Below, one piece after another: positions 32,242 through 44,566 of a stretch of 64,000 bases of DNA. The notes under the pieces were generated by a model. The model did no database searches and had not been told where the DNA came from. It worked only from the letters and a program-made list of their open reading frames with translations. How positions within the stretch are numbered: position 1 is the first letter of the stretch; each line of letters opens with the position of its first letter. The DNA is taken from positions 2,489,127 through 2,553,126 of the forward strand of contig CM041092.1 of NCBI GenBank assembly GCA_023079485.1, written 5' to 3'. The stretch is from Archilochus colubris. Lineage: Eukaryota > Chordata > Aves > Apodiformes > Trochilidae. The position numbers and the translations under genes are program-made.

Positions 32242-34852
32242 CCTGGATGAGGATTTCTGCTGGTTGAGTTTTCTATCTTGAAAGATAAACCAGTACCTGG
32301 CAGGCAACTTTCTGTGTGAGGATGGGGAAGATGGAGCAGCACCTTTGGGCAGAACTGAGCCATTAAATTTGCTTAATTTGGTTTTGAATTGTGTCCTCAA
32401 ATTGCTTGGACTCCTCATACTGAAACTGGAAGTGATGTCTGTCATTTTTGCAATGATTTAGCCTTATTAATTGAACAGCTAACTGGGCAGATGAATTAGG
32501 ATGTCAGAATTCTCAGACCGTGTGCTTCCAGCTGGAGTTTTCCAGACAGCAAACTGTGGAAATGGAGAACAGCTGAAACCAGGGAATGGAAAACCAGTGA
32601 ATTGAATATACTCCCCAAATTATTCACTAATTTCAACAAACAGGAATCACATTGATGTAATATATGACTGGTTGCAATGCTAAAAGCAAATCAAGAGCTG
32701 GAATGTACTTACATGGCTAGACAGTAAATATCTTTGAGTCCTTCTAATCCATTAAATGGCAAGAGCATGTCTGCTTGGCTAAATGGAAGGAGACATTTCC
32801 CTACCACTGTCATTTATTCCTCAGCTTCCTGGTTCTTTAGCCTTTTATTTTTTTTAATAATAAGGCTTCTTTTGTCTGTATGAGCCTACTTCTACTCCCC
32901 CTTAAGTTTTCTCCTGAAAGCAGAGTTAAAGAACTGTACAAATCCCTGTGCCCAGGGCTGCAGCTTTTCCTCTGCTCTCAGGGGATGGGCTGGGGCAGAA
33001 GATGGGGTTGAGCACCCCCATTGTGCTTGGTGTTGGAGATATTTCTTCTTTTTTTTGATCCAGTGATGCTCCATGTTCTCCTTCTGTACACTGAATATTC
33101 TTTGTGTCTTGCTTTGTGACTAGGCAGACACAGTGGTGGGGTTTTTTTTGTCTTTTTTTAATTTTAGGTAAATATCTTTAAGGTTGAGAACAGTTGGTTT
33201 ACTTCAGATCTGAGAAATGAATGTTTTTCATAATACTTGAGTTCTGGAAGGCTGCCCTAAGCCATAGAGCAGGCAGAGCTCAGGGTACCTGTGTGGCTCC
33301 AAACACTGAGTCTGGAGGCAGGAAGGGGGTGGAGGTGTCTATTTTTTTTCCCACTTTATCTCTCTACATTAAACTGATAGAAAATGGCATCTTCTCTCAG
33401 GGGACTCTGGAAACATTTTGTGTACAAGTGGAGATGCTGACCATGCAGTGAAGAGGATGGGTGTTTACTCTTGTCCTCTACATTCCACATCATGGTGTTG
33501 GTTCCAATTTGTTGGACTTCAGAGAGTCATCCTGTGAATCAGAAATGCCAGGGAGAGATACCTATCCAGAGAATGGAATTGAAAATTATTGCTCTGAAAT
33601 TTACAATTTACTATCAGACAGGTGAAATATTTACAAAATTGCTTGGGATTCAGAAGGTCTTGGTCCTGTGGGAATAGGAAAAAAATATTTCTAGGAAGCT
33701 TATCAGTTGGCTGATGGAAATCCCTGCAGGTGATGATGGGCACCTTAGTGAGCTCAGTGTTGCTGGAGTGCTCTCCTGACCTGGTTTCAAGAAAAGCTGT
33801 TTTCAGGACTGGAGAACCTTGATCTTAGCTTGATCTGACAAACAAAAAGCAAAATCATAATTGTTTTTGCAAAATATCAACCAGTTGAACACAGTTATGG
33901 AAGTTTGGCATGAAAGAGTTAACAGAAGAGAAACCATCTAAATTTCCTCTGCCTTTCCAAACCTGTCAAATCCCCCAAATTGTCCCTTAAAAATCTATTT
34001 CAATGTCTGTCTGCAGTTATTTATTGCCTGAAGAATAACCAAGTCCTAGCACCTGGCTGGTGTTGCAGTTCTGGGACAGGAGGGATGCTGCTTGCCCTGC
34101 TCTGCTTCTTGGGCTGAGCTGCAGCCTGAACATCTCCATGCCCTGAGCAGGTGTCATTCTTTGGTTTTAGGAGAATAAAGTTTGGCTACTTCTGTTGCTT
34201 GGTTCTTGGCTGCCCTCAGTTTTTGGAGCCACTCTCTTTGGCAGGCCATGTGCAATCACCTCTTGGGTTTGATAGAAAACTTAGCAAGTCATTAATCCAA
34301 ACAGCAAATTACTTAGTGAGGCAACAGCCAGAACTGTAGTCTGAAGACTTTTTACACTTGGTGTTCCAGTTTCACATAAATAACATAAATTGGCATACAT
34401 TCTTTATGCAAAACTCTACATGGGATTAACGTGTGCTTTTTATTATAGACCAGGAATTATCTCTCAATTACTCACTTGGATGGTGAATAGTGTTATGAGT
34501 TGGCTGACCCCAAAACCATCTTTCTGAAAGAAGACATGTGCCTTGTGCATGAAAGCCAAGGCAATCTTTATATTACTGAAACTGTGGCTGCTTGGAACTT
34601 CAAAATGTGCTACCTACTCTACGCTTTTGTCTCAACACTTTGAAACTAACTTCATAATGGAACTCTCTTAATTTTCCTTTAATTGAACTGCTAACACCCA
34701 AGACCCCAAGGCTCTGTGGCTGCTATTTTCAGAGGTGCTGAGTGCATGCAGCTGCTGTTGCCTCCCTTTGGATCCTGGATGCTGAATGTCTCAAAATGAG
34801 TGCATGCAGCATCTGCTGCTACCAGAGGCCCCCTAAAAAAGGCTGAAGTGTT
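32242..34852. other. Noncoding, unique sequence
   Basis: Mixed AT-leaning DNA with poly-T near 33140. Two copies of GAGTGCATGCAGC lie about 60 bases apart near 34739 and 34798. No gene recognised. Confidence 0.6.
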
Positions 34853-35112
34853 TAGAATCATAGAATCATAGAATTGGCTGGGTTGGAAGAGACCTCAGAG
34901 ATCATCAAGTCCAACCCTTGAACCACCGTTACGGTTGCTAGACCATGGCACTGAGTGCCACATCCAGTCTCTTTTTAAATATCTCCAGGGATGGAAAATC
35001 CACTGCTTCCCTGGGCAGCCCATTCCGATGTCTGATCACTCTCTCTGTAAAAAAATTCTTTCTAATATTCAACCTAAACCTCCCCTGGCACAACTTAAGT
35101 CCATGCCCTCTT
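34853..35112 (-). mobile_element. CR1 LINE 3' fragment
   Basis: TAGAATCATAGAATCATAG is a reversed CR1 tail of three units, followed by the reversed 3' UTR and ORF2 end (CCATGGCACTGAGTGCCACA, CACTGCTTCCCTGGGCAGCC). It differs from the 4559 group at several positions (for example GATGTCTGATCACTC) and ends near 35112. Confidence 0.93.
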
Positions 35113-35312
35113 TGGGCTTGTTGGGTTTCTCTAGCTCTCAGTTGAGTTTCTCAGTCCATGTGATGCCTCTTCTAAGGCTTTTTTGTTTGGGTGGTGTAGG
35201 GGGGACATGGGTGGCTGATGGCCTTGCTGTGTGTGAGTGACATGGGCAGCCTGAGCTCTTACATCTCTCTTCTGCCCTGCTATGTATATATAATGTATAC
35301 GTAATGTATAGC

Positions 35313-35747
35313 TCATAGAATCATAGAATGGGCTGGGTTGGAAGGGACCTCAGAGATCATCAAGTCCAACCCTTGATCCACTCCCCCTGTGGTTCCCAGC
35401 CCATGGCACTGAGTGCCACATCCAGGCTCTTTTGAAATATCTCCAGACACGGAGAATCCACTACTTCCCTGGGCAGCCCATTCCAATGCCTGATCACCCT
35501 CTCCAGAAAGAAATTCTTTCTCATCTCCAACCTAAACCTCCCCTGGCACAACTTGAGACCCTGCCCTCTTGTCTTGCTGAGAGTTGCCTGGGAAAAGAGC
35601 CCAACCCCCCCCTGGCTCCAACCTCCTTTCAGGGAGTTGCAGAGAGTGATGAGGTCTCCCCTGAGCCTCCTCTTCTCCAGCCTCAACACCCCCAGCTCTC
35701 TCAGCCTCTCCTCATAGGGTCTGTGCTCGAGTCCCTTCACCAGCCTG
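35313..35747 (-). mobile_element. CR1 LINE, 3' part, 5'-truncated (copy O)
   Basis: Reversed tail TCATAGAATCATAGAATGGG, then sequence nearly the same as copies at 4559, 13144 and 20784. The minus-strand frame 35360-35740 is open for 126 codons: [54 protein letters not shown]. It keeps the standard [15 protein letters not shown] segment that copies D and E have lost. It sits 200 bases from the 34853 fragment in the same orientation; the gap contains a TA-rich patch at 35281-35310. Confidence 0.95.
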
Positions 35748-37774
35748 TATTGCTTTTGTCATTGAGAAGTGAAAATCTTGATAGAGGCTGAAGGAAAAAT
35801 ATCTACTTGGTTAAGCTTCTAAGAATTTTGAATCAGAGACAGAACTTAAGCAGGAGCAAGGTGAAGCAGTTCCCATCCTCCAAAAAAACAAAGGACTAGC
35901 AAGTCAGTTTCCAGATCTGTTGAGTCAGTCCCTGAAGTCTTCAAGTAGGTCTTGAGCAGCAGATTATTCTGTTAGAAAACTCACAGAACTGAAGCTTCCC
36001 CAATCATTCCCTAACATGGAGGTAAAATAGGTTTCCATTTGCTGAACTAGCAGTTTGTTAGGATTGCATTCTGCTGGGGACTTTGAAAAACCCCTGAATA
36101 GTGGGAATTGGTTTGTGTCAAAGGAAAGTGGACAATTATTTCAAAGCTTTCATTTTCACAGGCTATTACCCTGCTGCAAATTAACAATTGCTGCAAGCTG
36201 ACATGTAATTTAGAATATGGGCTCTGCACACTTCTGGCTGAACAAAACCCACTAAGAGACATCTCTCTTAGAATGATGCAGCTCTGATTGATGTGTGTGT
36301 GCTCAGACTGGGAAATGTGGGGTTGTTCCCATCTGAAATACCACTAAAAATGTGCATTGTTAGTCCCTGGTAAGAGCAGGTGGGTAAAAAGGTGGAATTA
36401 CTTCTCAGGCAAGAAGGCAATGGGTAAAGCTGTCCTCATTCATAGCCTTTGAAATAGAAAACTGGGAATTCAGACCACCAAGAAGCATTAGGCATGCCAG
36501 CTAATGTTTGCAGCACTGTAATCTCCATGTTTGCCATGTATGACTTGTGATAATTTATTAAAAATCTGCCAAGTGGCAGAGTTTGCCTCGATGTTGCAAA
36601 TCTGAGTGTCTTATAACTTTGTCTTCTTCTGTTTAAATGGGCGAGTACTAAAAAATAATGGATTCCATTTTTGCTTCCCACCTCAAAAACACATTGTTAA
36701 AGTCATTGCCATCAAGTTAGTCAAGAATTTCTAGCCACTAGTACAAAATATAAAAGAGCAACCAGTAATTTATTTATAGAGATTCAGCTATTGCAGACTT
36801 CTAACAACAGATTTAAGGAACTGTTTGCTATTTCGTTCTGCAATGAATGTTTTGCTAATTATAAGCTATCTATTTTCCTTCCAAAAAATCAAAATGTGAA
36901 GAAAACAAATGTTTAGCAAACTAAGCACTGAATTTCAAACAATTCTGTGGCAAAATGTGCCTTGCATTCACAGCAGGCTCTGCATATGCTGTGGTATTAA
37001 TGTAGCCTGGGAATCTGAAGTAAGCATGGCAGGACAGGCAGAAAAAAGGCACATTTTAAGGAATGTATTAGTAGCATGGCTTTAATAACAGTAAATAAAA
37101 TTACAACTTTTATGTAGTGATTTTCAGCTGCTCAGAACCACAGTTTACCTCCAAAATGGAAGTTCAAGTTGAGTTCTGAAGGTGTGAAAAATCCTCATCC
37201 CAACTTCTTCTCTAGGGTTTATTGAGCAGCAAAACACGGGGTGATTCAGACAGCTGTAGGAATCCTGAATATTTCACATGGGGTGGGATGAAAACGTTTG
37301 TGTGTCTGTCTGCATATATTGCTAGCACAACTACAAGGCAGTGAATTATACAAATATTCTGTTTATGGCTTTTCTAGCTGCCAAATATTGACCTTGGCTG
37401 CAGAGTCCTCATTGCAGGATGGAACCAGAGCTCAGAGGGAATTTCTTACCTACTGCAATAGTGGATTGAGACTCAGTACCAGCTCTGTCCATAAATCTAA
37501 TCCAGGTTTTCCAGGCCATTCTGTAAAGACCTGAAGCATCCTCGACAAAAGAGGATGATGGTTTATTGTGCAAGACACAATTTCAAACTCTTTTTGGCAG
37601 ATTGATAGTTTTCACAATGTAGGATCAAGCTGGTGAAGCAAAGACTCATAGTCCACTCTTTCATTAGCACTTTATTTTTACACCATGTTGGTCTAATACA
37701 CAGTGAGTTTGTTCCAAATAGTCCTAGAGAGTCACAAGAGCAAAATAAAAGCAGAAACCCAACTTGTAATACCT
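35748..37774. other. Repeat-free, AT-rich noncoding sequence
   Basis: No young repeats in 2 kb. 36700-37100 has complex, AT-rich sequence typical of conserved noncoding DNA. A small hairpin lies at 37537-37557 (CATCCTC, 7-base spacer, GAGGATG). No gene recognised. Confidence 0.5.
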
Positions 37775-37876
37775 TGTTGGGTGACTCCAGGTAAGTTACT
37801 TTATCTGCCTGAGTCTCAGGCTGCCCATCTGTTAAAGAACAGTGATTTGTAAAAGTACTTTAAGAGCTTTCATGCT
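37775..37876 (+). mobile_element. MIR-like SINE fragment (ancient)
   Basis: GTTGGGTGACTCCAGGTAAG, then TTACTTTATCTGCCTGAG, TCTCAGGCTGCCCATCTGTT and AAAGTACTTTAAGAGC follow the order of the MIR core and 3' part (GTGACCTTGGGCAAGT, CACTTAACCTCTCTGAG, CCTCAGTTTCCCCATCTGTA, AAGCGCTT). Family consensus from recall; no search was run. Confidence 0.75.
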
Positions 37877-38353
37877 TTCTTTTGCAGAGGCAAACACTTC
37901 TCATGTGGGAAATTCTGTGTAGTTATGTATGTATTCATCACAAAAACAGCAAAAAAGAAAAAAAAAGTACAAAGAGCTCTGCATTTTTTAATTATAGGGA
38001 GTGTGCATTGGTTGGAGAGGATTAGAATCTAGTATTTTAAAAAAATAAATAGAAATAGAAGGGGTTATTTAAGATGGTTGTGTTCTAAGGCTCTAATTCA
38101 CAGCAAGTCTGTGCACTGTGAACAGTTTATTTGTAAGAAAACATGCTAAACCCATTAGAGTGCTGCTGCTTCCAATCAGTGTGGAGATTTAATTAAAAAT
38201 TTAAGAGAGAAGAGAGGATGGTGAGAGGTTTATAACTATAGGCTGATCTTTTAGAAAAGCACTGTTGTTTTTTTAGTATGTAGAGGACTGACAAAAGGGC
38301 AGGCTGGGAGGGAAAGCTGGGATACACCTGCAGGTTCCTGGGTTCTGGGATTT
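37877..38353. other. Noncoding, AT-rich sequence
   Basis: Unique, with short A-rich runs near 37953 and 38039. Nothing recognised. Confidence 0.5.
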
Positions 38354-38604
38354 TATAGAATCACAGAATGCCAGGATGGAAGGGACCTCAAGCATCATCT
38401 TGTCCAACCCTTCCAATATTATTTATATGAGCTGTGTCAGCACCCATTGTGCTGAGACTACAATTTTCCAAAGAGGTGGAATCCACCACTTCCCCTGGGA
38501 GACCATTCCAATGCCTGACTCTTCTCAGAGTGAAAAATTTACCTCTTGTGTCCAATGGAGCAACTTGAGCCCATTACCTGTTGTCCTATCCATATGACTC
38601 CTTG
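38354..38604 (-). mobile_element. CR1 LINE 3' fragment, diverged
   Basis: TATAGAATCACAGAATGCCA, GGATGGAAGGGACCTCAAGC and CATCTTGTCCAACCCTTCC mark a reversed CR1 end. Further in, CCACCACTTCCCCTGGGAGA and CCATTCCAATGCCTGACTC match the ORF2 end. More changed than the 4559 group. Confidence 0.9.
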
Positions 38605-41600
38605 TAATCAGGGAATCTCCATCTTCTTTGTAGCCACCTGGGAATTTTAGCTGCATGGATCATAGATTTCTGTGTATATTAAAAGGGATGATTTAACATA
38701 AAAATGACCTCTAAATCTTTAAATTGTTTTTCTAGATAAATCTGGGAGTTCTATCACCAGACTAATTCCATTTGTTTCCTTTGCATGCAGATGCTACAGG
38801 TGCTTCCCATTACAGAAGCATTGCATTCCAGGGTCTCATATTCAGTTTTATAAGTAAAGACTCTCTTCCATGTTTATCTTGAAATTAGGGTTGGTGAGGT
38901 ACCCATCCTTTTCTCATTTCACCTTGGATTGCTGGTGAACTTGGAGTCCTTTGCTGTGTGCCCTCTTTGATTGCTCTCCACTCCTTTGCCCTGAAAATTG
39001 TGCCAGCAAGTAGATGCCAAGTATTCCAGAAAATAGGGATTTTTAGGAGGTAATCTAATTCCCCTGCTCCTTAAGGGAATACAGGGAACTATTTCTAAAG
39101 CCTCTGATCCCAGAGGGGAGAAGAGCAAAGGGGAGAAAAACAGGAAAAGTTTGGGAAGCCTTTTCTTGTGTGCTTGACACCTCAATCTTACGAACACCTG
39201 GGATTTCTACAATGAGCGTGGAAATGTTTCTTAGCACCTCCACCTCCTGTCAGAATTTCAGCCTTCATTTCAAACAAAGCTTTCTTCTGCCTTGGAAGGA
39301 GAAAAACTTGGAAATGTAGGCCCAGCTGTCAAGGTGCCAACCACATGTCACTTGGAGTCCCACTACCTAAAGACAGCAGAGAGGATGGCATTGTGTGGGA
39401 CCTGTCTGGTGATGCTTTTTGGGTGACTGAGGTGTCCTTTTGTTTCCACACATGAAATAATGTGTTACTCATCAATTTTGGGCCTCCCCAAGATGAAAAA
39501 GGAGTCAGATTGATGTGTGTACGAGTGCCTCATGACTGTGTTCCTTCCAGTTGGGTCAAAGAAGAGAAATTTTAGCTCTTGAAGAGCGTGGCTAAATTTA
39601 CCCAGTTCTGCATACTTGAGTTGGCAAAACCATATGGACTTTTTGATACGTTCCTCAGATCTCTTCTGAATCTGTTTCAGAAGTCTATATTCATGAGCTG
39701 TACCCACTGTTCAGTGGGAGGTGTAGAAGAACGGAGCCTATTTCAGGCAGAAGATTTCCTGTGAACGGATTTGTCTCGGACCAGCTCTGCCCTGGAGCTG
39801 CAGAAAGGACTCATCCTGTCCTCCCTCCTTCCCTTTGTCACAATCCTGCACCTCCCCTGGGGTGGGAGCTGGGGGTTCTGCATCCCTACAGTGGGTCAGC
39901 TCAGGGATGGAGCTGAACAGGAATTTTTTGCTGAGCTTTCCAGAGCTCTTGGGGCTGATCCAGAGTCCTCTCTGGCAGGGGATGTGCAGCTGTAGATGAA
40001 GATCTGGAGGCAACGAGGGGGGAGGATCTCAGGTCAGCTTTAGCTGGCTGTGTGACTGCAATTTGGTTTTTTGCTGGGGGTTGACTGGCTGATGGAGAAA
40101 AATGAAAAATTCCCTTTTAGCCAGGGATGAGGCAGGATTTCCAAAGGGTGGGAAAAAAAAAAGTATTTGCTAAACACAAGCTGGGAAGCAGCTGATGGAT
40201 CAGTCCCCAGTGATATGCCTGGAAATCATCCTGTGGGATATTAGCTGTTTAAAGCCTCTCTTGTTCCCTGAGCACTTTGCCCCAAGGACAGAAGCTGGAG
40301 ATGTCTTTCCCCATTGCCAGTGGAGGTTCCAGAGCAGCACAAAGCAGGCTCATCTCTGCCTCCTCCCAGCTGCAGAAGCCCCAGAGGAGCCTGCAGCATG
40401 GATCCCAGGCAGCCCATGTCTCCATCAACAAAATGCTGCTTCTTTTATTCTGAATGCACAGATCCTGATAAGTGCAATAATGAGACATTGAGAGAGGAAG
40501 AGCTAGGAGCTGTTTAAAAAAAAACAAAACCAGATGAGAATAGCTTTAGCATCCTTTATTTTTCAGATGTGACAATAGCAGAAATTGTCCTGTAATTGCT
40601 TAAATATACTTTTTATTCTTTGGAGAAAATTTTAAATGGTAGGTAAGTTTTTTTTCTTTCTTTCAGTGGGCTTAAGAATAGATTATTCTTAAGGAATATG
40701 AAGGAGTGAGCTCAGCCCAAAAGCTATGAAGGAGGGGGCTGCTAGAACAGTCCATGAGGTTTTACAGCAAAGACAATCAAAAAATTAGCAGATATATAAA
40801 AAAATACATATATAACTAGCCATCTTTTTTAATCCTCTTTCCATGATCCTGGTGCAGGCCCTGTGGCTCATTTGCCCTGTGGTGGACTGATTCAGGGAGC
40901 TAAATTGGCAGAAAACTACTTGGGTTTTGTTTTTTTTTTTTTTTTTTTTTGTTTTGTATAGTTCTTTGCTGTCTCATTTTCTGCACTGATTCACCACAAA
41001 GTGAGACAAACTCCAAAGCCAGGAGAGGAGCAGCAGAGTGGGGGCTGAAGAGCCCAGGAGGGGAGCCAGCAGGACCCCACCTTGCAGTTGCAGTTTGCTT
41101 TTCGATTGACTTTCATCTAAAAGCTCCTTAAAATTTTATAGTGTGCTATTTTTATTTTTATTTATTTGTTTATTTTTAATTTTGGGTTATGGCACGGATC
41201 TGTGAAAATAGAAGTTTCTTCACTGACAAATTGTCCAAATCAGTGTGAAAAATCTGTCTGAACTCCTAGGGGTTAAAATCTGAACGTACTTATGCATGTG
41301 CCTGTGTTTTGGCAGGGTTTGTAAGAACATCAATATACAGGAATTCTTTTTTTAAAAATAAAATCAGAATTGTTGGCAAATCAGTGCCTAAGCTGCAAAT
41401 GTAGAAACAATTAACTCTAGGATTGAATGCAATATTTTGTTTCACAGAAAATATTTTGGGTTGAGGTTTTAAATACTTTCCAAGTTTTCGGATCTCCTCT
41501 GCTCTGCTGTAGAATTCAATCTGAACTTGCAAATACTTTGTTTACTCCAGAATCGTGTTTTTTTTTTTTTTTTTCCCTCCTTTTTTGGAATATAAACTAT

Positions 41601-41670
41601 GCATTTTTCCTGCCAGCCAGAGCTTTTAATGCAGGCTTATGAAGCTAGGCCACTTCCCCTACCATACGCT
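38605..41670. other. Noncoding, unique sequence
   Basis: 39750-40480 is somewhat richer in G+C than its surroundings but has no CpG-island look, and its overlapping open frames on both strands (for example 40195-40491 plus, 40249-40527 minus) show no motif. Poly-T near 40930 and a TTTA-rich patch at 41140-41185. An inverted repeat at 40671 is listed separately. Confidence 0.55.
40671..40693. repeat. 23-bp perfect inverted repeat, 10-bp arms
   Basis: CTTAAGAATA and TATTCTTAAG are exact reverse complements separated by GAT. It would form a 10-bp stem with a 3-base loop. Confidence 0.95.
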
Positions 41671-41716
41671 GTCAGTGAGTCAGGACTGCGGGTGGAACTC
41701 GGGTTTTGCCACTGCC
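41671..41716 (+). mobile_element. Possible MIR-like core fragment
   Basis: GTCAGTGAGTCAGGACTGCG then GGTGGAACTCGGGTTTTGCC and ACTGCC resembles the part of the sauropsid MIR core reading GAGTCAGGACTCCTGGGTTC and then CCCGGCTCTGCCACTG. Short and partial, so chance similarity is possible. Confidence 0.3.
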
Positions 41717-43858
41717 AAGAATAAAATCACACTGCTTGATCAGAGCAGGAAACTTCAGGGCATCATTTCTTTAACATCTAAAAGATGTAGTGAATTTTTA
41801 CCATCTGTGTGTGTTTTTTTGAAAGAAGGGTTCAGCATTTTCATGCCTTTGCGTTGCTGATGTTTCTGCACTGTTGAGCTCTGGCGTGGGTTTAAAAGCA
41901 CTGAGGAACATCAAAATACCAATATCTCAACGTGCTGAGGTTGTTGGCCTCATCCATGAAGACACCAAGGCTCTTAACCCTGTTTAGGCATCACAGTGGC
42001 TTCAAGAGTGCTTGTTGCTTTGCAGGTTGAAGCCCAAAAAAGCTCCATTTGCAGGAGATCGCTGAGAAGTCCAGTATGTGGTTTTCTGAACTGACACATT
42101 TTCTGGAAACTCCCCTAAAATCTGGGCTAAAATTATTTCTTTTTGATGCTGAAATCACAGCTGTGACAAATATTCAGCCTTATCTGTGATTCATGTGTTG
42201 TCTCAGAATGGGAAGTGTGAGAGTAGCACAATTTAGTAACTTGTGTTTCGTTCCCCCTAGTTCAGCATTTCTAATTTCATGTGTTTTCTCTGGAGTAGGT
42301 TATCTACAGAACAAACCCATCATTACCTGTCTATATCTGACACTTTGCCATTTCTTCAGCTATTCTCAGCTGCCTAGTTATAAAATATTCAGCTCCCTGT
42401 GATGTTGACCCAAGGAGGGGGAACACTTCCTATATGAAATGTTGCAGAATTCACCTAAAGTCTCAAATCTTTTTTTTGCACACAGTATTTTTTTTGTTGC
42501 AAAACGTCCCCCAATTTGCCTGCTAAATGGAATAACACTTTTTCCTCTCTCTGTTGGCAGTTTGAACCTTTCTTTGAACCTGGTGATCCCCATCTCCACA
42601 TCCCCAGCTCCCAGCAGGTAAGACAGTCCTGGACACTTTGAATTGTACCTTGTGGGCTTTCAAGGCTTAGTTCTGCTCCCTGATGATACAGAAAGAGGGG
42701 TTGAGACCTGTTTTCTTATTCTGCTGCTTGTCCCTTGCCATTTGGGTAAAAAGCACATTATTCATGTACATCTGTGTCCTGCTAATAGCTTGGTCTGAAA
42801 ACTTTTCCATTTATCAAAGCCTTTAACCCCATTTTGGTGCACACTTGAAATTTGTACTTCCTGTAATTTGCTGCCTTTTCTTTTGGTTCCTTTTTAAAAG
42901 GTTTCAACATATTAGAAACTCCAGATTAGTTTCCTGCATGTAAGAGTTGTTTCCTTGCTGATAGGCTTTTGATTTGTGTTTGAGAAAAAAGTGATCTTGT
43001 GGTGGTCTTTCATGCAATTAAATTGAAAGTAGCTGTGGGGATCTCAAAATGAATATATATTTGACTGCAAAACTGTCAGCCTAAGCAGTCACTTCAGCTG
43101 AATGCTTGCTGTTCTCTCCCTTGGTATAAAATAATGTGTGTTGTAAAGCTGAGATTTTTCTTTCCTGTCTACCCTCATGGTCATTAGGAAATTGTAAATG
43201 AAGCCTCGTTATGTTGAACAGCTGGTAGTTGTATTTAAAAATCTCATGTTAAATGAATTAACTAAGTTAAAATCTGTACACTGAGAGCCCAGAGTGGTAG
43301 CAGAGCTGCTCAGGTCTCAGCAAGAACAGCTGAGTACAGATCAAAATACACCAGGGAAAAAGGATTGAGTTTTGCTTGCTCGTTGTTCTCATAAGCAGGA
43401 CTTATTTTAATGGGATGCCAAACCTACATTGTTGAAAACCATATGGTACCACTTGAAAGAGGTTTTAAAAAATGATGTGCATTAGAGGGGTTTTCTTGAG
43501 TGAGAGCAAATTCTGTTCTGCTTACAGCAACATCATTTCACTTTACAGTGAAGCAAAATGGAGTTCACTGCATTTAGCTGAGGTGTTAGCAATAAGAACA
43601 GATCTGTGGTTGGCTTGGTGTGGAATGGACCTTCTATGTGATAAGAAGGAAGGAAAAAAAAATATTTTCTGGAGAGCAGTTTATAAGGGCCTGTCCTAGT
43701 GGAATGGTGAGTGGGATCCAGGTCTTTGCTTTGCACTGTGATGCCCCAACCCTGCACTTTATAGGGTTCCCTTTGGTGAAGGATTCTCAGGAGAGCATCA
43801 TGCTTGGAGCTCTGCCTGCCTGTTCTGCTTCTCAGCCTTGACCAGAGGAGAAGTTTCC

Positions 43859-43882
43859 TTTTTTTTTTTTTTTGGGGGGGGG
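43859..43882. repeat. T15 run joined to G9 run
   Basis: Fifteen T followed directly by nine G. Confidence 0.95.
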
Positions 43883-44506
43883 AAGTATTGCAGACTGTGT
43901 TTTTGCATGATTTTTCATGGATTTAGGTTTTTAAGGGAAAGCTTTCAAGGTAACTTACTATTTTGTGAGTCAAAAATCAATTTGAAACAGGTTGCAAGTA
44001 GGATGGTTGATATCACATGCTCCATTTCAAGTCGAAGATAATTCCATTTGCTCGAGAAATGTTTTGTGTGGTTTCTCAAGGGGAATGGGAACTTGTGAAC
44101 TGTTTAGAAGAGACCCAGTGTCAAAGTTCCATTCTTTCAGTTTCCAAACACCTTTCCCAGCCATAGCAAATATGTGTTGGGGATGAATAAAACACCTTTG
44201 TGAGGGGGGGCTTGAGCAGGAGCTTTTAAAAAGATGGGAGTTTAATGATTTTCCATCGATGATTTTCCCAGCACAACCTCCTCTGCTATGGCTCAGTGAG
44301 GTGGGAAAAATCAGGAAAAAAGCAGCAGGAGGCCCTTGAGAACTTCTCATGCTCTGGTTTATCCTGATGAATTGAGTCAAGAAGCACTGCTGAGTCTCCG
44401 GCCAGCTCTGGGTTGTAGAACTTGCACTCAGGATTGATCTTTTTCCCTCCCCAAATATTCAGATTATTGGGTTGTACCAAGCCCCCAGAGCTGGAAGTTA
44501 CAGATG

Positions 44507-44566
44507 TAGTGTGGGGGTTGTGGTGTGTTTGGGTGGGTTGGTTGTTGGTTGTGGTGTTGTTTTTTC
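44507..44566. repeat. GT-rich low-complexity stretch
   Basis: About 60 bases almost entirely of G and T on the plus strand, with irregular TTGG and TGGT units. Confidence 0.85.

Noticed and set aside
31454..32445. Open frames of 230-295 codons on both strands (FPFL and GKGK repeats)
   Set aside because: They come from a stop-free 12-bp polypyrimidine array; 12 is a multiple of 3, so frames stay open. No non-repeat protein content.
33130..33175. Pyrimidine stretch ending TTTTAG followed by GTAAAT, resembling a splice acceptor
   Set aside because: No open exon with a matching donor follows; such strings are common in T-rich DNA.
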